From positions 21,813 through 85,812 of the forward strand of contig JACQYF010000038.1 of the NCBI GenBank assembly GCA_016208315.1: a DNA stretch of 64,000 nucleotides, read 5' to 3'. Source of the DNA: Chloroflexota bacterium (GTDB taxonomy: Bacteria; Chloroflexota; Anaerolineae; UBA4142). The notes beneath the pieces are model-generated. The model ran no database searches. It worked only from the letters and a program-made list of their open reading frames with translations, and had not been told where the DNA came from. Both the position numbers and the translations under genes were made by a program. Of this stretch, positions 33,853 to 41,640 are shown one piece after another. Position 1 is the first letter of the stretch; every line of letters starts with the position of its first letter.

Positions 33853-36027
33853 TTACCGTTTGTGTACCTGGTCAACGGCGAATTCGCGCCCGGGGCCATG
33901 ACAGATGGCGCAGGTTTCCGTCCCGCTGGAAGTGGTCATGAGTTCAGTATGACCCTTCACCTGAGGATTGGCGTGACAAGCGGTGCAGGCGGCGGCGATA
34001 GTCTGAATCACCTTTACTACCTTGCCTTCCTGAGTTATGGTCGTCGGCAGAGCGGTGGAAGGCAACGGTAGGACGTTGGTGTTCGGCGCGTGGCACTTGG
34101 CGCAGTTCCTCTGCGCGCCCGCGGTCGGGAATGTGATTTCCTCGGTCCTCGCCGCAGCTCGACCGATGAATTCGGCGGGAGTGTCGCGCTCGGATCCCAT
34201 ATGCAGACTGTGGATCATGAACTTGAACTGGATACTTTCGGGTGGGAGCTTGTCCTTGGGTCGCGCGGCTTCATCCGTGGCGTTCGGGTTGTGACACAAG
34301 ATGCAGTATTCGGGACTGCGCCGAATGCCTCCGTGGACCGAAAAAGCGGCTGGGCTGCCGAGATCGAGATGGCATTGATTGCAGGTCTCGCGCTTGACGA
34401 CCGTGCGCCGCGGCTCGGCCTTTGATCCGTCCATCGAGACGTAGACGACGGGGTTGTTGTTGCCTTCGCGGACTTCGACATCTTTGGCGTCATTGCCTTT
34501 GATCTTGGCGATCTTGTAGGCCGCCATGCCAACGGCCGCGGAACCTTTCGCCGTTGCCGGGAGTGGATTCGTAAAGGTATAGCGGAATTTGCCGCCGCCC
34601 AAATCGTCCATTGTACCGGTGCGGACAAAGGGTGGCTGACCCGCGGCCACAATGCGATTCACGTTTTCGGTGATGCGCGTCGCATAATCCGTCGTCGGAT
34701 AGGCGAGCGTGATTTCGATAAAGTCGAGCTTGGTCGCGTCGAGAGCCGCACCCGAACTATCCTTCACGGTAAAGTTCACGACCGGCTTTTCGCCAGCTTT
34801 GGCCGTCGCGCTGTCAATCGTGTATACAACGCCCTTGAGCTGCTTGGAGCGCGCGGGGATAACGTGCGCGCCGACGACCGAGGCATCGAACTCTTGACCG
34901 GTGTCGGCTTGATGGCAGCCCTTGCAAGACTTGTCATCGTTTTGGGGTCCGCCAGCGTGATCTTTGCCGCCCGTGTAGAGGGCTTTGCTGGTTTCCCAGT
35001 TGATGCCGTCGTGACACGAACCGCACGCGGCGCGACTGGGGGACTCCTTCCAGTTGTTTGCCTGCGCGCCTTTGTCGTGGCAGGTGGTGCAGTTGCGAAC
35101 GTCTTGCGGCCAATTGCCGAGTGAAAAGTCAAAGACGGATTGGCGATTGCCGACGATAAAGTACGGCTTTTTGCCCGTGGCAACGCTCGGCAGGTTCCGG
35201 CCGTTGTGGAGTTTGTGGACCAGCACTTTAAAGTCAACAGTATTGCCGGATTCGGGATCGGTGGTTTGATTCGTGTGACAAGTTAGGCAGAGTGCCACTT
35301 CGCGTCGTGTACCCCCGTGTGCGGAGAGGGGATCATGGCAGGTGTTACAGGCCTCAGTCTTGACGACCTCGCGCGGCGTGGGGGTGCCGCCTGCCGGAAC
35401 AAAGTAGTACGCCGCGTTCCCTACGAACTCGCGGCTGTTGCGGGACACTTGCGCGCTGACGAGATGCGTCGCGGTCTTGTCAACGTTTGCGGGCACGGTA
35501 TTGGTGAAGGTGTATGTATAACCGAGTTCGGTCTCGGTCAACTTGCCACCGGCATCGAGCGTCGCCTGGGTCGTACTAGCGAGGGTGGGCTTGGTCGTTT
35601 GGCCCTTGTTCACGAACTCGGCGCCCTTGACCTCGTTCACGAAATAGTTTTCGATGGTCGTGAGCTTGGTGTCTTTGTCGCTAGTCAGTTTGGCAAGTCC
35701 AAATCGCAGACTGCCGGAATCAAGGTCGGCGGCTTTGAGCGTGATGCCTTTATCGTCCGTCAATTTGAACGTGACGACCGGTTTGTTATCGGCGCCAATC
35801 TCGACTTTGGCGATTTCAATTTTGAGACCGGGGCCGGGCGGCCCCACGGCCGATTTGCCGGCCGCGCCCGGCGCGCCGGCGGGACCGGGCGCACCGGCAA
35901 GCCCTGCGGGGCCGGCCGGGCCAGGCGGACCAGGGGGACCTGCCGGACCCGGTGCGGCACTACAGCCGATCGCTAATGCCGCGATGAGCGCGGCCACAAC
36001 CAGAATGAAAACAAGAGCTGTACGCAT
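33853..36027 (-). CDS. Decaheme c-type cytochrome (OmcA/MtrC-like) lipoprotein with collagen-like stalk
   Basis: 724 residues from ATG 36027 (AAGGAGG upstream). Lipobox AIGC is followed immediately by a collagen-like GPAGPPGPPGPAGP... segment of about 40 residues. Two halves follow, each with a beta domain and five CXXCH motifs: CNTCH, CLTCH, CTTCH, CGSCH, CKGCH; then CNQCH, CILCH, CAKCH, CTACH, CAICH. This ten-haem, two-half plan matches the OmcA/MtrC family, which passes electrons to extracellular acceptors. The collagen-like stalk may hold the haem domains away from the membrane or through a cell wall. A promoter and attenuator-like terminator precede it. Confidence 0.9.
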   Translation of the reverse strand: MRTALVFILVVAALIAALAIGCSAAPGPAGPPGPPGPAGPAGLAGAPGPAGAPGAAGKSAVGPPGPGLKIEIAKVEIGADNKPVVTFKLTDDKGITLKAADLDSGSLRFGLAKLTSDKDTKLTTIENYFVNEVKGAEFVNKGQTTKPTLASTTQATLDAGGKLTETELGYTYTFTNTVPANVDKTATHLVSAQVSRNSREFVGNAAYYFVPAGGTPTPREVVKTEACNTCHDPLSAHGGTRREVALCLTCHTNQTTDPESGNTVDFKVLVHKLHNGRNLPSVATGKKPYFIVGNRQSVFDFSLGNWPQDVRNCTTCHDKGAQANNWKESPSRAACGSCHDGINWETSKALYTGGKDHAGGPQNDDKSCKGCHQADTGQEFDASVVGAHVIPARSKQLKGVVYTIDSATAKAGEKPVVNFTVKDSSGAALDATKLDFIEITLAYPTTDYATRITENVNRIVAAGQPPFVRTGTMDDLGGGKFRYTFTNPLPATAKGSAAVGMAAYKIAKIKGNDAKDVEVREGNNNPVVYVSMDGSKAEPRRTVVKRETCNQCHLDLGSPAAFSVHGGIRRSPEYCILCHNPNATDEAARPKDKLPPESIQFKFMIHSLHMGSERDTPAEFIGRAAARTEEITFPTAGAQRNCAKCHAPNTNVLPLPSTALPTTITQEGKVVKVIQTIAAACTACHANPQVKGHTELMTTSSGTETCAICHGPGREFAVDQVHKR

Positions 36028-36131
36028 ACTCTCCTCCTTCCTCGGAGATAAATTGACCCACCTTAACGTCGTTAGATAATGAGGCAGATCATCACCTCGC
36101 TTTCCATCGCCTGCTTCGACGCAAATAAAAC

Positions 36132-36161
36132 GCCTTCGGGCGCGCACACGCGCCCGAAGGC
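36132..36161 (-). terminator. Terminator hairpin upstream of the decaheme gene
   Basis: A perfect 13-bp stem (36132-36144 with 36149-36161), loop CACA, followed on the - strand by GTTTTATTT. It lies between a promoter at 36220 and the decaheme start at 36027, so it may attenuate that gene, or simply end the upstream operon. Confidence 0.75.
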
Positions 36162-36219
36162 AATCACCACCTTCAGTGAATTCGGGAGACCATCGTCAGT
36201 CTCCACGCAATCTGGCACT

Positions 36220-36228
36220 ATTATACCA
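36220..36228 (-). promoter_or_regulatory. Extended -10 promoter TGGTATAAT for the decaheme gene
   Basis: - strand TGG-TATAAT with no convincing -35. The predicted start near 36213 gives a leader of about 185 bases containing two hairpins, including the terminator at 36132-36161. Confidence 0.5.
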
Positions 36229-36281
36229 TCTGCGCGGGATGCAAAAGTATCATCTTTCGCGCCAGATGTCCCGAACGGATT

Positions 36282-37187
36282 CTACTTGCGCCATCTGAGG
36301 ATACTCGTGCGCGGGGCGCTGGCGCCCTGTCTCCATATTCCGACGATCTGCGCAAACACATAGGCGTACATCGTCCATACTCCAAGCACGACGAGCGCGA
36401 AAAGGGTTGTCGGCAACAGCGGCGGATTCGGCGTAATGAGACTTCCTTCGGGCGGCAAAAGTGGTTCGTCAAGGGATAGCCGCAAATTATGCAGATCGGA
36501 ATCGGGCGACGCAGAGGCCAGCAATGACCGCGCGACGGTGATTTTGGCGTCGCTGGGATCCAGGTTTTTCTCGCCTTTGTATCGGACAATCACTTGCGTT
36601 GCGCCCGGAAGCTCGTTCAAGTCGAAAGCAGCATTTCCGGCGAGATCGGTCTTGACAGTTCCCAGATCAACCGCGCCGAACAGCGTCGGGCGCGTGAAGG
36701 CGATCGTCGCGCCGCCGACCGGATTGCCATCGTATTCCTGCAACGTGACGTGTAGAACGGCGTCGCCCGGCGCGTTCGCCGATTGCTTCACCGCGAGTTT
36801 CGTTTGGATATAGACTTGCGGCGCCGATACGGTTGGCGAGGAAGCCGGCGCCGTCTTGGCGGTAGAGTCCAGCGCGCGCAGATAGGCGACGATGTCGCCA
36901 ATTTGATCGTCGCTCAGCGTCCCGCCTTTCGATTTGCTCCACGCGGGCATGCCCTTTGGCGGAATACCCTCGGCCGTGGATTGAGTGATTGCGATGTCGT
37001 CCTTTGCGCTCAGATATTTCTGGTCGCCAATGGCGCGCGCGAACCCCCCTATGCCTCCAACGCCATGACATGCGGCGCAGAAGGTCGAGTAAAGCTTGGC
37101 GCCAGGCGGCTCGTCGGCACGCGCCGCTTGGGTGGACAAAGAGAACAGGGAAATGAGGGAAATCAGAATTGTCAATCTCTTGAACAT
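36282..37187 (-). CDS. Membrane-anchored monohaem cytochrome c with Ig-like domain
   Basis: 301 residues from ATG 37187 (GGAGG upstream). Signal peptide, then a cytochrome c domain with CAACH and a probable axial Met in KGMPAWSKS. A linker leads to an Ig-like beta domain (about 120-235, VGGATIAFTRPTLFG...TVKTDLAGNAAFDLNELPGATQVIVRY) and a C-terminal transmembrane helix near 262-285. It likely shuttles electrons on the outer membrane face between the NrfD/FeS module and the decaheme protein or cupredoxin. The cytochrome-Ig fusion is uncommon. Confidence 0.85.
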   Translation of the reverse strand: MFKRLTILISLISLFSLSTQAARADEPPGAKLYSTFCAACHGVGGIGGFARAIGDQKYLSAKDDIAITQSTAEGIPPKGMPAWSKSKGGTLSDDQIGDIVAYLRALDSTAKTAPASSPTVSAPQVYIQTKLAVKQSANAPGDAVLHVTLQEYDGNPVGGATIAFTRPTLFGAVDLGTVKTDLAGNAAFDLNELPGATQVIVRYKGEKNLDPSDAKITVARSLLASASPDSDLHNLRLSLDEPLLPPEGSLITPNPPLLPTTLFALVVLGVWTMYAYVFAQIVGIWRQGASAPRTSILRWRK

Positions 37188-37205
37188 ATGCGCCTCCAGT
37201 AGTAA

Positions 37206-37262
37206 TGCGAAAAACGTAAAACGGGATAAGCCCATAACGTTTCTTGTTTTACGCTTTACGCT
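37206..37262. repeat. ACGTAAA-type inverted repeat
   Basis: AACGTAAAACG words on the left and GTTTTACGCTTTACGC words on the right, just after the NrfD stop. It is the same word family as the 22-bp hairpin at 40109. Confidence 0.6.
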
Positions 37263-38768
37263 TCATTCCTTCGTCTCCCATATCGAAACTACCGGGAACA
37301 TTTTCGAGAACAGCGTGTAGAGCAGAATGAAGGTCGCGAACGCGCCCGCGGTGATAGACCACTCGACCCACGTCGGTTGATAATGCGCCCATTCCCAGGG
37401 CACGTCTTGGATCGGGACGCGTGGGCTGTACAGGGTGGGCACGATGATGATGTAGCGCTTGAGCCACATGGCGATGTTGATGAGGATGGAGGCGGCGACA
37501 ATCGTCGCAATGGGGTGGGCGCGCATGACCGGCAGCGCGATCCAGAACAGACCCGCAAGCGCAACCAGGATTCCGAGAATGCGAAACACGGGGGTCAACG
37601 ATGCCAGCTCGATGCTCGCGCTCGCGCCTGCGCTTGGCGTCGAGAGGACGAGCGCCAGCACCGCAATCGCCGCGGCGGCGGCAAAGGGGCGCAGCCATAC
37701 GCGTGGCGCGGACGCGGCGGTCGTGGTTTTTGCTTTGATGAGGTTCGGCAAACCGATCATAAACGCGGGCAGTACGAATCCGCCCAAAATCATCGCCCAA
37801 AAGACCGGCGCAAAGTCGCCGACAAAGAGGATTTGCATCACGCGTTGATCGGCCACCTCATTGCCATAGATCATCGTCAGGTACTCGCTCAGCGTAAAGT
37901 AAATGTAGATCACATCCATCACGAGCAAGAGCAGCCCCAGATTGCGAAAGTGCCTTTCGGTCAAGTATCCTTCGAGATGATACACGCGGCGAAAGATGGT
38001 CATCGCGAGCAGGATCGCGGCAATGCCCGAAAAGATCGCGCCGACGACAAAGTACGGACCAAAAATCGTGCTTTGCCAGCCGGGGCGCAAGGTCATGCCG
38101 AAAATCCAAGACACGACGGTATGCACGGAAACGGCGACCGGAATAATCAAGACAGCCATGATCCCGACGCCGCGTTCGAGCTTGCGTTTCTGTTCCTCGT
38201 CACCGCGCCAGCCGAGCGCGAGGACGCGGTAAATGGCGCGCTTCCACGCGGGCGCGTCCGTCAGGCGGTCACGGCATTCGGCGAGGTCGGGAATCATCGG
38301 CAGATAGAGGTACATCAGACTGCCGGTAATGTACGTCGTGATCGAAATCAAATCCCAGAGGATGGGCGATTGGAGGCGTCCGTATTGCAGCAGGTTCAAG
38401 AGCCGGTCGGGCCGCCCCATGTCAATGATGATCATCGGCCCGCCGATCATGAGCGCGAAGACGGTGATCGCTTCCGCCATGCGCGTGATGGGGCGACGCC
38501 ATTCCGCGCCGGTCACGCGCAAGATGGCAGAGATCAATGTTCCGGCATGGCTAATCCCGATGAAGAAAACAAAGTTGGTCATGTAGATGCCCCAGAATAC
38601 ATAGTCGCGCAGACCGGTCACGCCAAGCCCATCGCGCAGTTGAATGAAATATGCGTACGCGGCCCAGCCGATGACGGCGAGCAGCAGCGCGATAAATCCA
38701 TAGAACTTGACACTATTCGTTCTGAGCGGCTGGAACAAAACGTCTTCACGGGTTGGCCGGCGATACAT
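37263..38768 (-). CDS. NrfD/PsrC-type integral membrane subunit
   Basis: 501 residues from ATG 38768 (GGAGG upstream), with about ten hydrophobic helices. The NrfD-family pattern includes GIYMTNFVFFIGISHAGTLISAILR and, at the C-terminus, MWLKRYIIIVPTLYSPRVPIQ. Such subunits bind quinol and pair with an exported four-cluster FeS protein, encoded immediately upstream (38844-39737). No molybdopterin catalytic subunit is present, so the partner is probably the local cytochromes or cupredoxin. Confidence 0.88.
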   Translation of the reverse strand: MYRRPTREDVLFQPLRTNSVKFYGFIALLLAVIGWAAYAYFIQLRDGLGVTGLRDYVFWGIYMTNFVFFIGISHAGTLISAILRVTGAEWRRPITRMAEAITVFALMIGGPMIIIDMGRPDRLLNLLQYGRLQSPILWDLISITTYITGSLMYLYLPMIPDLAECRDRLTDAPAWKRAIYRVLALGWRGDEEQKRKLERGVGIMAVLIIPVAVSVHTVVSWIFGMTLRPGWQSTIFGPYFVVGAIFSGIAAILLAMTIFRRVYHLEGYLTERHFRNLGLLLLVMDVIYIYFTLSEYLTMIYGNEVADQRVMQILFVGDFAPVFWAMILGGFVLPAFMIGLPNLIKAKTTTAASAPRVWLRPFAAAAAIAVLALVLSTPSAGASASIELASLTPVFRILGILVALAGLFWIALPVMRAHPIATIVAASILINIAMWLKRYIIIVPTLYSPRVPIQDVPWEWAHYQPTWVEWSITAGAFATFILLYTLFSKMFPVVSIWETKE

Positions 38769-38779
38769 ATAAAACCTCC

Positions 38780-38830
38780 AGTATGGGCGTATGGGAGTAT
38801 GGGGGAATGGCACTCCCATACGCCCACACC
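38780..38830. repeat. TATGGGAG-type hairpin repeat
   Basis: GGGCGTATGGGAG (38785-38797) pairs perfectly with CTCCCATACGCCC (38813-38825). It lies between the FeS and NrfD genes of the same operon and is related in sequence to 3441-3485. Confidence 0.75.
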
Positions 38831-38843
38831 CCCACACTCAGAA

Positions 38844-39737
38844 TCATCCTTTCGGCGCGGCGTAAACGCGGTCGCGCGGCGGAAGATACCAGACGCGCGG
38901 TTCGGTGCCGAGGTCTTCCATGAAACGATAACCGGCCTTGTCGCGAATCAACTGCTTGAACGAGACGGTATCGCCGGCACGGTTCGTGACCACGTCCTCG
39001 ACCTGGTCGCCGAAATAAATCGCGCCCATCTTGCACGCCGCCGCGCAACCGGGCAACTTGCCTTCGCGCGCATTCGCCGGGCAAAAGATACATTTCTCGA
39101 CCACCCCTTTGCGGTGCGGATAATTCCAGTCGAGCGAATAGGGGCGCGCCAGCTCCGCGGCCGTGTGCGGCGGCTCGGACCAGTTGAAAAAGCGCGACGA
39201 GTACGGGCACGCGGCAATACAATACCGGCAGCCGATGCACCGGTCTTGGTCAACGAGCACGATGCCATCTTCGCGCTTGATCGTCGCGCCGACCGGACAA
39301 ACCTTGGTGCAAGGCGAGTTGTCGCATTGCATGCACGGGCGCGGGAACCAATATTCACCGGCAACGGCGTTATCGCGCTGTTGAAACACCTTGATCCATT
39401 CCTGCCCGGGCGGCACAAAATGCATCACGCTGCAGGCCGTGGTGCATTCCTTGCAGCCGTCGCATTTGGCGAGGTCAATGACCATCACCCAGCGACGCTT
39501 TCCCGGCGCCGCGGCCGCGGCGGGCAGTGGGTGGGTCATCGGCTCGCCGTTGGACGCGATGAGTTCGCCCGTGGTCTGCGCGTTGGCGCGAAAGGCCGGG
39601 ATATTCGCGGCGGCGGCGCCGATGGCCTGGGCGAGGTCGTCGAACGCTCGGCTGCGCGCCGCGCCCACGGTCGCGATGCCGCTCGCGAACAGTGCGCCGA
39701 TTCTAAGGAATTGCCTGCGGGAAAAACGATTGGCCAT
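38844..39737 (-). CDS. Tat-exported four-cluster ferredoxin (NrfC/PsrB-like)
   Basis: 297 residues. Twin-arginine motif SRRQFLRIG at the N-terminus. Sixteen Cys fall in four groups: CDGCKECTTAC, CMQCDNSPCTKVCP, CIGCRYCIAACP, and CIFC...CAAAC. It passes electrons between the NrfD quinol site and an exported partner. Its ATG overlaps the stop of the receiver-like gene as TAATG, giving coupled translation. Confidence 0.9.
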   Translation of the reverse strand: MANRFSRRQFLRIGALFASGIATVGAARSRAFDDLAQAIGAAAANIPAFRANAQTTGELIASNGEPMTHPLPAAAAAPGKRRWVMVIDLAKCDGCKECTTACSVMHFVPPGQEWIKVFQQRDNAVAGEYWFPRPCMQCDNSPCTKVCPVGATIKREDGIVLVDQDRCIGCRYCIAACPYSSRFFNWSEPPHTAAELARPYSLDWNYPHRKGVVEKCIFCPANAREGKLPGCAAACKMGAIYFGDQVEDVVTNRAGDTVSFKQLIRDKAGYRFMEDLGTEPRVWYLPPRDRVYAAPKG

Positions 39738-40093
39738 TATTTGTCTCCCACCTCACCCCGAATTGCGGCGATCAAATCCTGCGTGGTGACGAGCCGCCGC
39801 TGCTCTTGATGATATATGTGCACTTGACCATCGCCGATGCTGAGCCGGATCACGCGCAGATTGTCTCGCGCGAATACCAGCGCGGCGAGTCTGGACATCA
39901 AGCCCGCATCGGCGCCGTCGCCATTGCCTTCGACAAGCACGATGTCGGGTTGAAGCATACAGATTTGCACGAGCGCCCGGTTGGAATCTGTCTCCATGCC
40001 GAGCAACTCGATCCCTTCGCGGCGCAGCAATACATTCACGGCTTCGCAGACAAGCCGATTTACGCAGATAAGAAAGACACGCGGTGGATCCAT
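39737..40093 (-). CDS. Degenerate receiver-like protein
   Basis: 118 residues from ATG 40093. It has the size and helix-strand pattern of a CheY receiver (VFLICVNRLVCEAVNVLLRREGIELLG...LQPDIVLVEGNGDG). The acidic pocket DD is replaced by VN, and the phosphoacceptor Asp position is Glu (VLVEGN). Probably phosphorylation-independent, or constitutively active-like. No output domain. It sits between the cupredoxin and FeS genes, an unusual place for a regulator. Confidence 0.65.
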   Translation of the reverse strand: MDPPRVFLICVNRLVCEAVNVLLRREGIELLGMETDSNRALVQICMLQPDIVLVEGNGDGADAGLMSRLAALVFARDNLRVIRLSIGDGQVHIYHQEQRRLVTTQDLIAAIRGEVGDK

Positions 40094-40108
40094 AGGGTAC
40101 CTATCTCG

Positions 40109-40164
40109 TGAAACGTAAAACGTAAAACGTAAAAAACGGACCACGTTTTACGTTTTACGTTTCA
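40109..40164. repeat. 22-bp perfect hairpin of AAACGTA words
   Basis: Arms 40109-40130 and 40143-40164 pair perfectly; loop of 12 bases. The right arm encodes the last residues (KRKT) and the stop codon of the cupredoxin gene. Confidence 0.88.
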
Positions 40165-40654
40165 TTATGCTCAAGCCCATGCTGTCGCCGATGATCAATG
40201 CGCTGCCGAGCGCCAACGCTAGGAGCGGGATCAGCACATCGGCGCGGAGCGGCGCGGGCGGTTTTTGCGGCGAGTTCGCGACGAGCACATTCACCATGCC
40301 CTTTTCGGCGTGGTCGGCCACACCGCAACTCACGCGATAAACGCCGGCCGTAAACGTTTGCTCAAGGGTGCGCAAGGTGAACGGTGAGACGACCGGCATG
40401 TCGGTCCAGTCTAGAGCGCGTGCCTCCAAGTATGGTTGAACGACGAGTTGATGCGGCATCGAACCGTCGTTGACGACGACGAACCGCACGGCTCTACCGG
40501 GCGTAACTACAAACTGGGAAAGCTCAACGTGATAATCCTTTAGCAGCACTCGGATGGTCTGTGGCTCGGTGGACGCTTGCGTGTTTCCATAGATCGCAAA
40601 GGCCAGGAAGACCAGCAGGGCCGTGGTAATTAGGACTTTGAATGTGCGGGTCAT
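40148..40654 (-). CDS. Membrane-anchored cupredoxin
   Basis: 168 residues. N-terminal signal or anchor helix, a cupredoxin domain (about 33-125) with type-1 copper ligands His in SMPHQL and CGVADHAEKGM (Cys-x4-His-x4-Met), and a C-terminal transmembrane helix. A one-electron carrier on the outer membrane face. First gene of the cupredoxin-receiver-FeS-NrfD-cytochrome run. The last residues and stop come from the ACGTAAA repeat hairpin. Confidence 0.82.
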   Translation of the reverse strand: MTRTFKVLITTALLVFLAFAIYGNTQASTEPQTIRVLLKDYHVELSQFVVTPGRAVRFVVVNDGSMPHQLVVQPYLEARALDWTDMPVVSPFTLRTLEQTFTAGVYRVSCGVADHAEKGMVNVLVANSPQKPPAPLRADVLIPLLALALGSALIIGDSMGLSIMKRKT

Positions 40655-40662
40655 GGCTCCTC

Positions 40663-40796
40663 CTCAGGTCACAGGTCATAGGTCACACGTCTCAAGTCTC
40701 AGGTTGCGCATCGCCGGTTTCAGGTTTGGAACCTCAAGTTTGTGACCTGAGACCTGTGACTTGCGACTTGTGACCTGGGACTTGTGACCTGTACAA
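40663..40796. repeat. GGTCACA heptamer hairpin repeat
   Basis: Left arm of AGGTCAC/AGGTCAT heptamers (from 40665), right arm of TGTGACC, TGAGACC, TGTGACT, TGCGACT, TGTGACC, TGGGACT, TGTGACC heptamers (to 40793). It is the longest boundary hairpin of the window and lies upstream of the cupredoxin gene. No coding signal in 40655-40918. Confidence 0.8.
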
Positions 40797-40852
40797 CTGT
40801 CAGTTTAAACCCTTCGCGGCGCGGCGACAATCGTGTGGACAATGATTGGGAA

Positions 40853-40882
40853 ACAAAAAAGACGCTCTCTTTTGAGCGTCTT
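40853..40882 (-). terminator. Terminator of the LuxR-type regulator gene
   Basis: AAGACGCTC (40859-40867) pairs with GAGCGTCTT (40874-40882); on the - strand the stem is followed by TTTTTT. Confidence 0.88.
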
Positions 40883-40918
40883 GGCAGGACAAGTTACGAT
40901 GCCGCGTCGTTAATTTCA

Positions 40919-41575
40919 CTACGCGCTGTCGAGTAAACCTTTACGGACCGCGTAGTGGATCAGTTCCGCGCGGCTGTGCAGATTCAAGCGCTGCATAATG
41001 CGCGTGCGGTGCGTCTGTACCGTGCTGGGGCTGATGACGAGTTTCTCGGCAATCGCTTGATTCGTATGTCCCTCGGCGATCAGCTTTAGCACTTCGCGTT
41101 CGCGCGCGGTCAAGCCATCGTAGCTGCTCTGCTCCTCGCCCGATTTCACCCGCGTCAAATAGTCGGCGACGAGCCGCCGTGCGACCGAAGGATAGAGAAA
41201 GACGTCGCCGGCATGGACCGCGCGAATCGCGCCGACCAGATCGGCGGAAGCGGCTTTTTTCAGCACGTAACCCGACGCGCCCGCGTTGAGCACTTGGAAG
41301 AAATACTCGTCGCTCTCGTACATCGTCAGGGCGATGACGTGAATGTGCGGGAATTCGTGTTTGATCGTCCGCGTCGCCTCGAGCCCGTTCAGGCCTGGCA
41401 TGGCAATGTCCATGAGCACGACCTCAGGCCCAAGCGCACGAACTTGGGCCAGGGCCTGCTGCCCATCCGCCGCTTCGCCGACGACTTCGATGTCTGGTTG
41501 CGCGTCTAGTAATAGACGCACGCCTTCGCGAACGATGGTGTGATCATCCGCGACGAGAACGCGTATTTTGCTCAT
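40919..41575 (-). CDS. NarL/LuxR-family response regulator
   Basis: 218 residues from ATG 41575 (GAGGGG upstream). Receiver with acidic pair DD, phosphoacceptor Asp in VLMDIAMPG, and a C-terminal LuxR helix-turn-helix (LTAREREVLKLIAEGHTNQAIAEKLVISPSTVQTH). Partner of the adjacent sensor kinase (41638-43113). It probably controls the redox genes on either side. It ends at its own terminator. Confidence 0.92.
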   Translation of the reverse strand: MSKIRVLVADDHTIVREGVRLLLDAQPDIEVVGEAADGQQALAQVRALGPEVVLMDIAMPGLNGLEATRTIKHEFPHIHVIALTMYESDEYFFQVLNAGASGYVLKKAASADLVGAIRAVHAGDVFLYPSVARRLVADYLTRVKSGEEQSSYDGLTAREREVLKLIAEGHTNQAIAEKLVISPSTVQTHRTRIMQRLNLHSRAELIHYAVRKGLLDSA

Positions 41576-41590
41576 TTTCACCCCTCGGAG

Positions 41591-41640
41591 TAGGGGCGGG
41601 GTCGCCCCGCCCTCCGCAGGGCGGGGCGACCCCGCCCCTA
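41591..41640. repeat. GC-rich palindrome, 23-bp arms, copy 4
   Basis: Arms 41591-41613 and 41618-41640 are perfectly complementary with a 4-base loop, a double-length form of the 8653 repeat. Its last three bases are the TAG stop of the kinase gene on the - strand. It separates kinase and regulator genes. Confidence 0.88.

Noticed and set aside
37377..39809. 810-residue open frame on the + strand across the NrfD and FeS genes
   Set aside because: It is antisense to two well-recognised genes with ribosome sites, has Arg/His/Asp-biased composition and no recognisable motifs. It reflects high GC, not coding.
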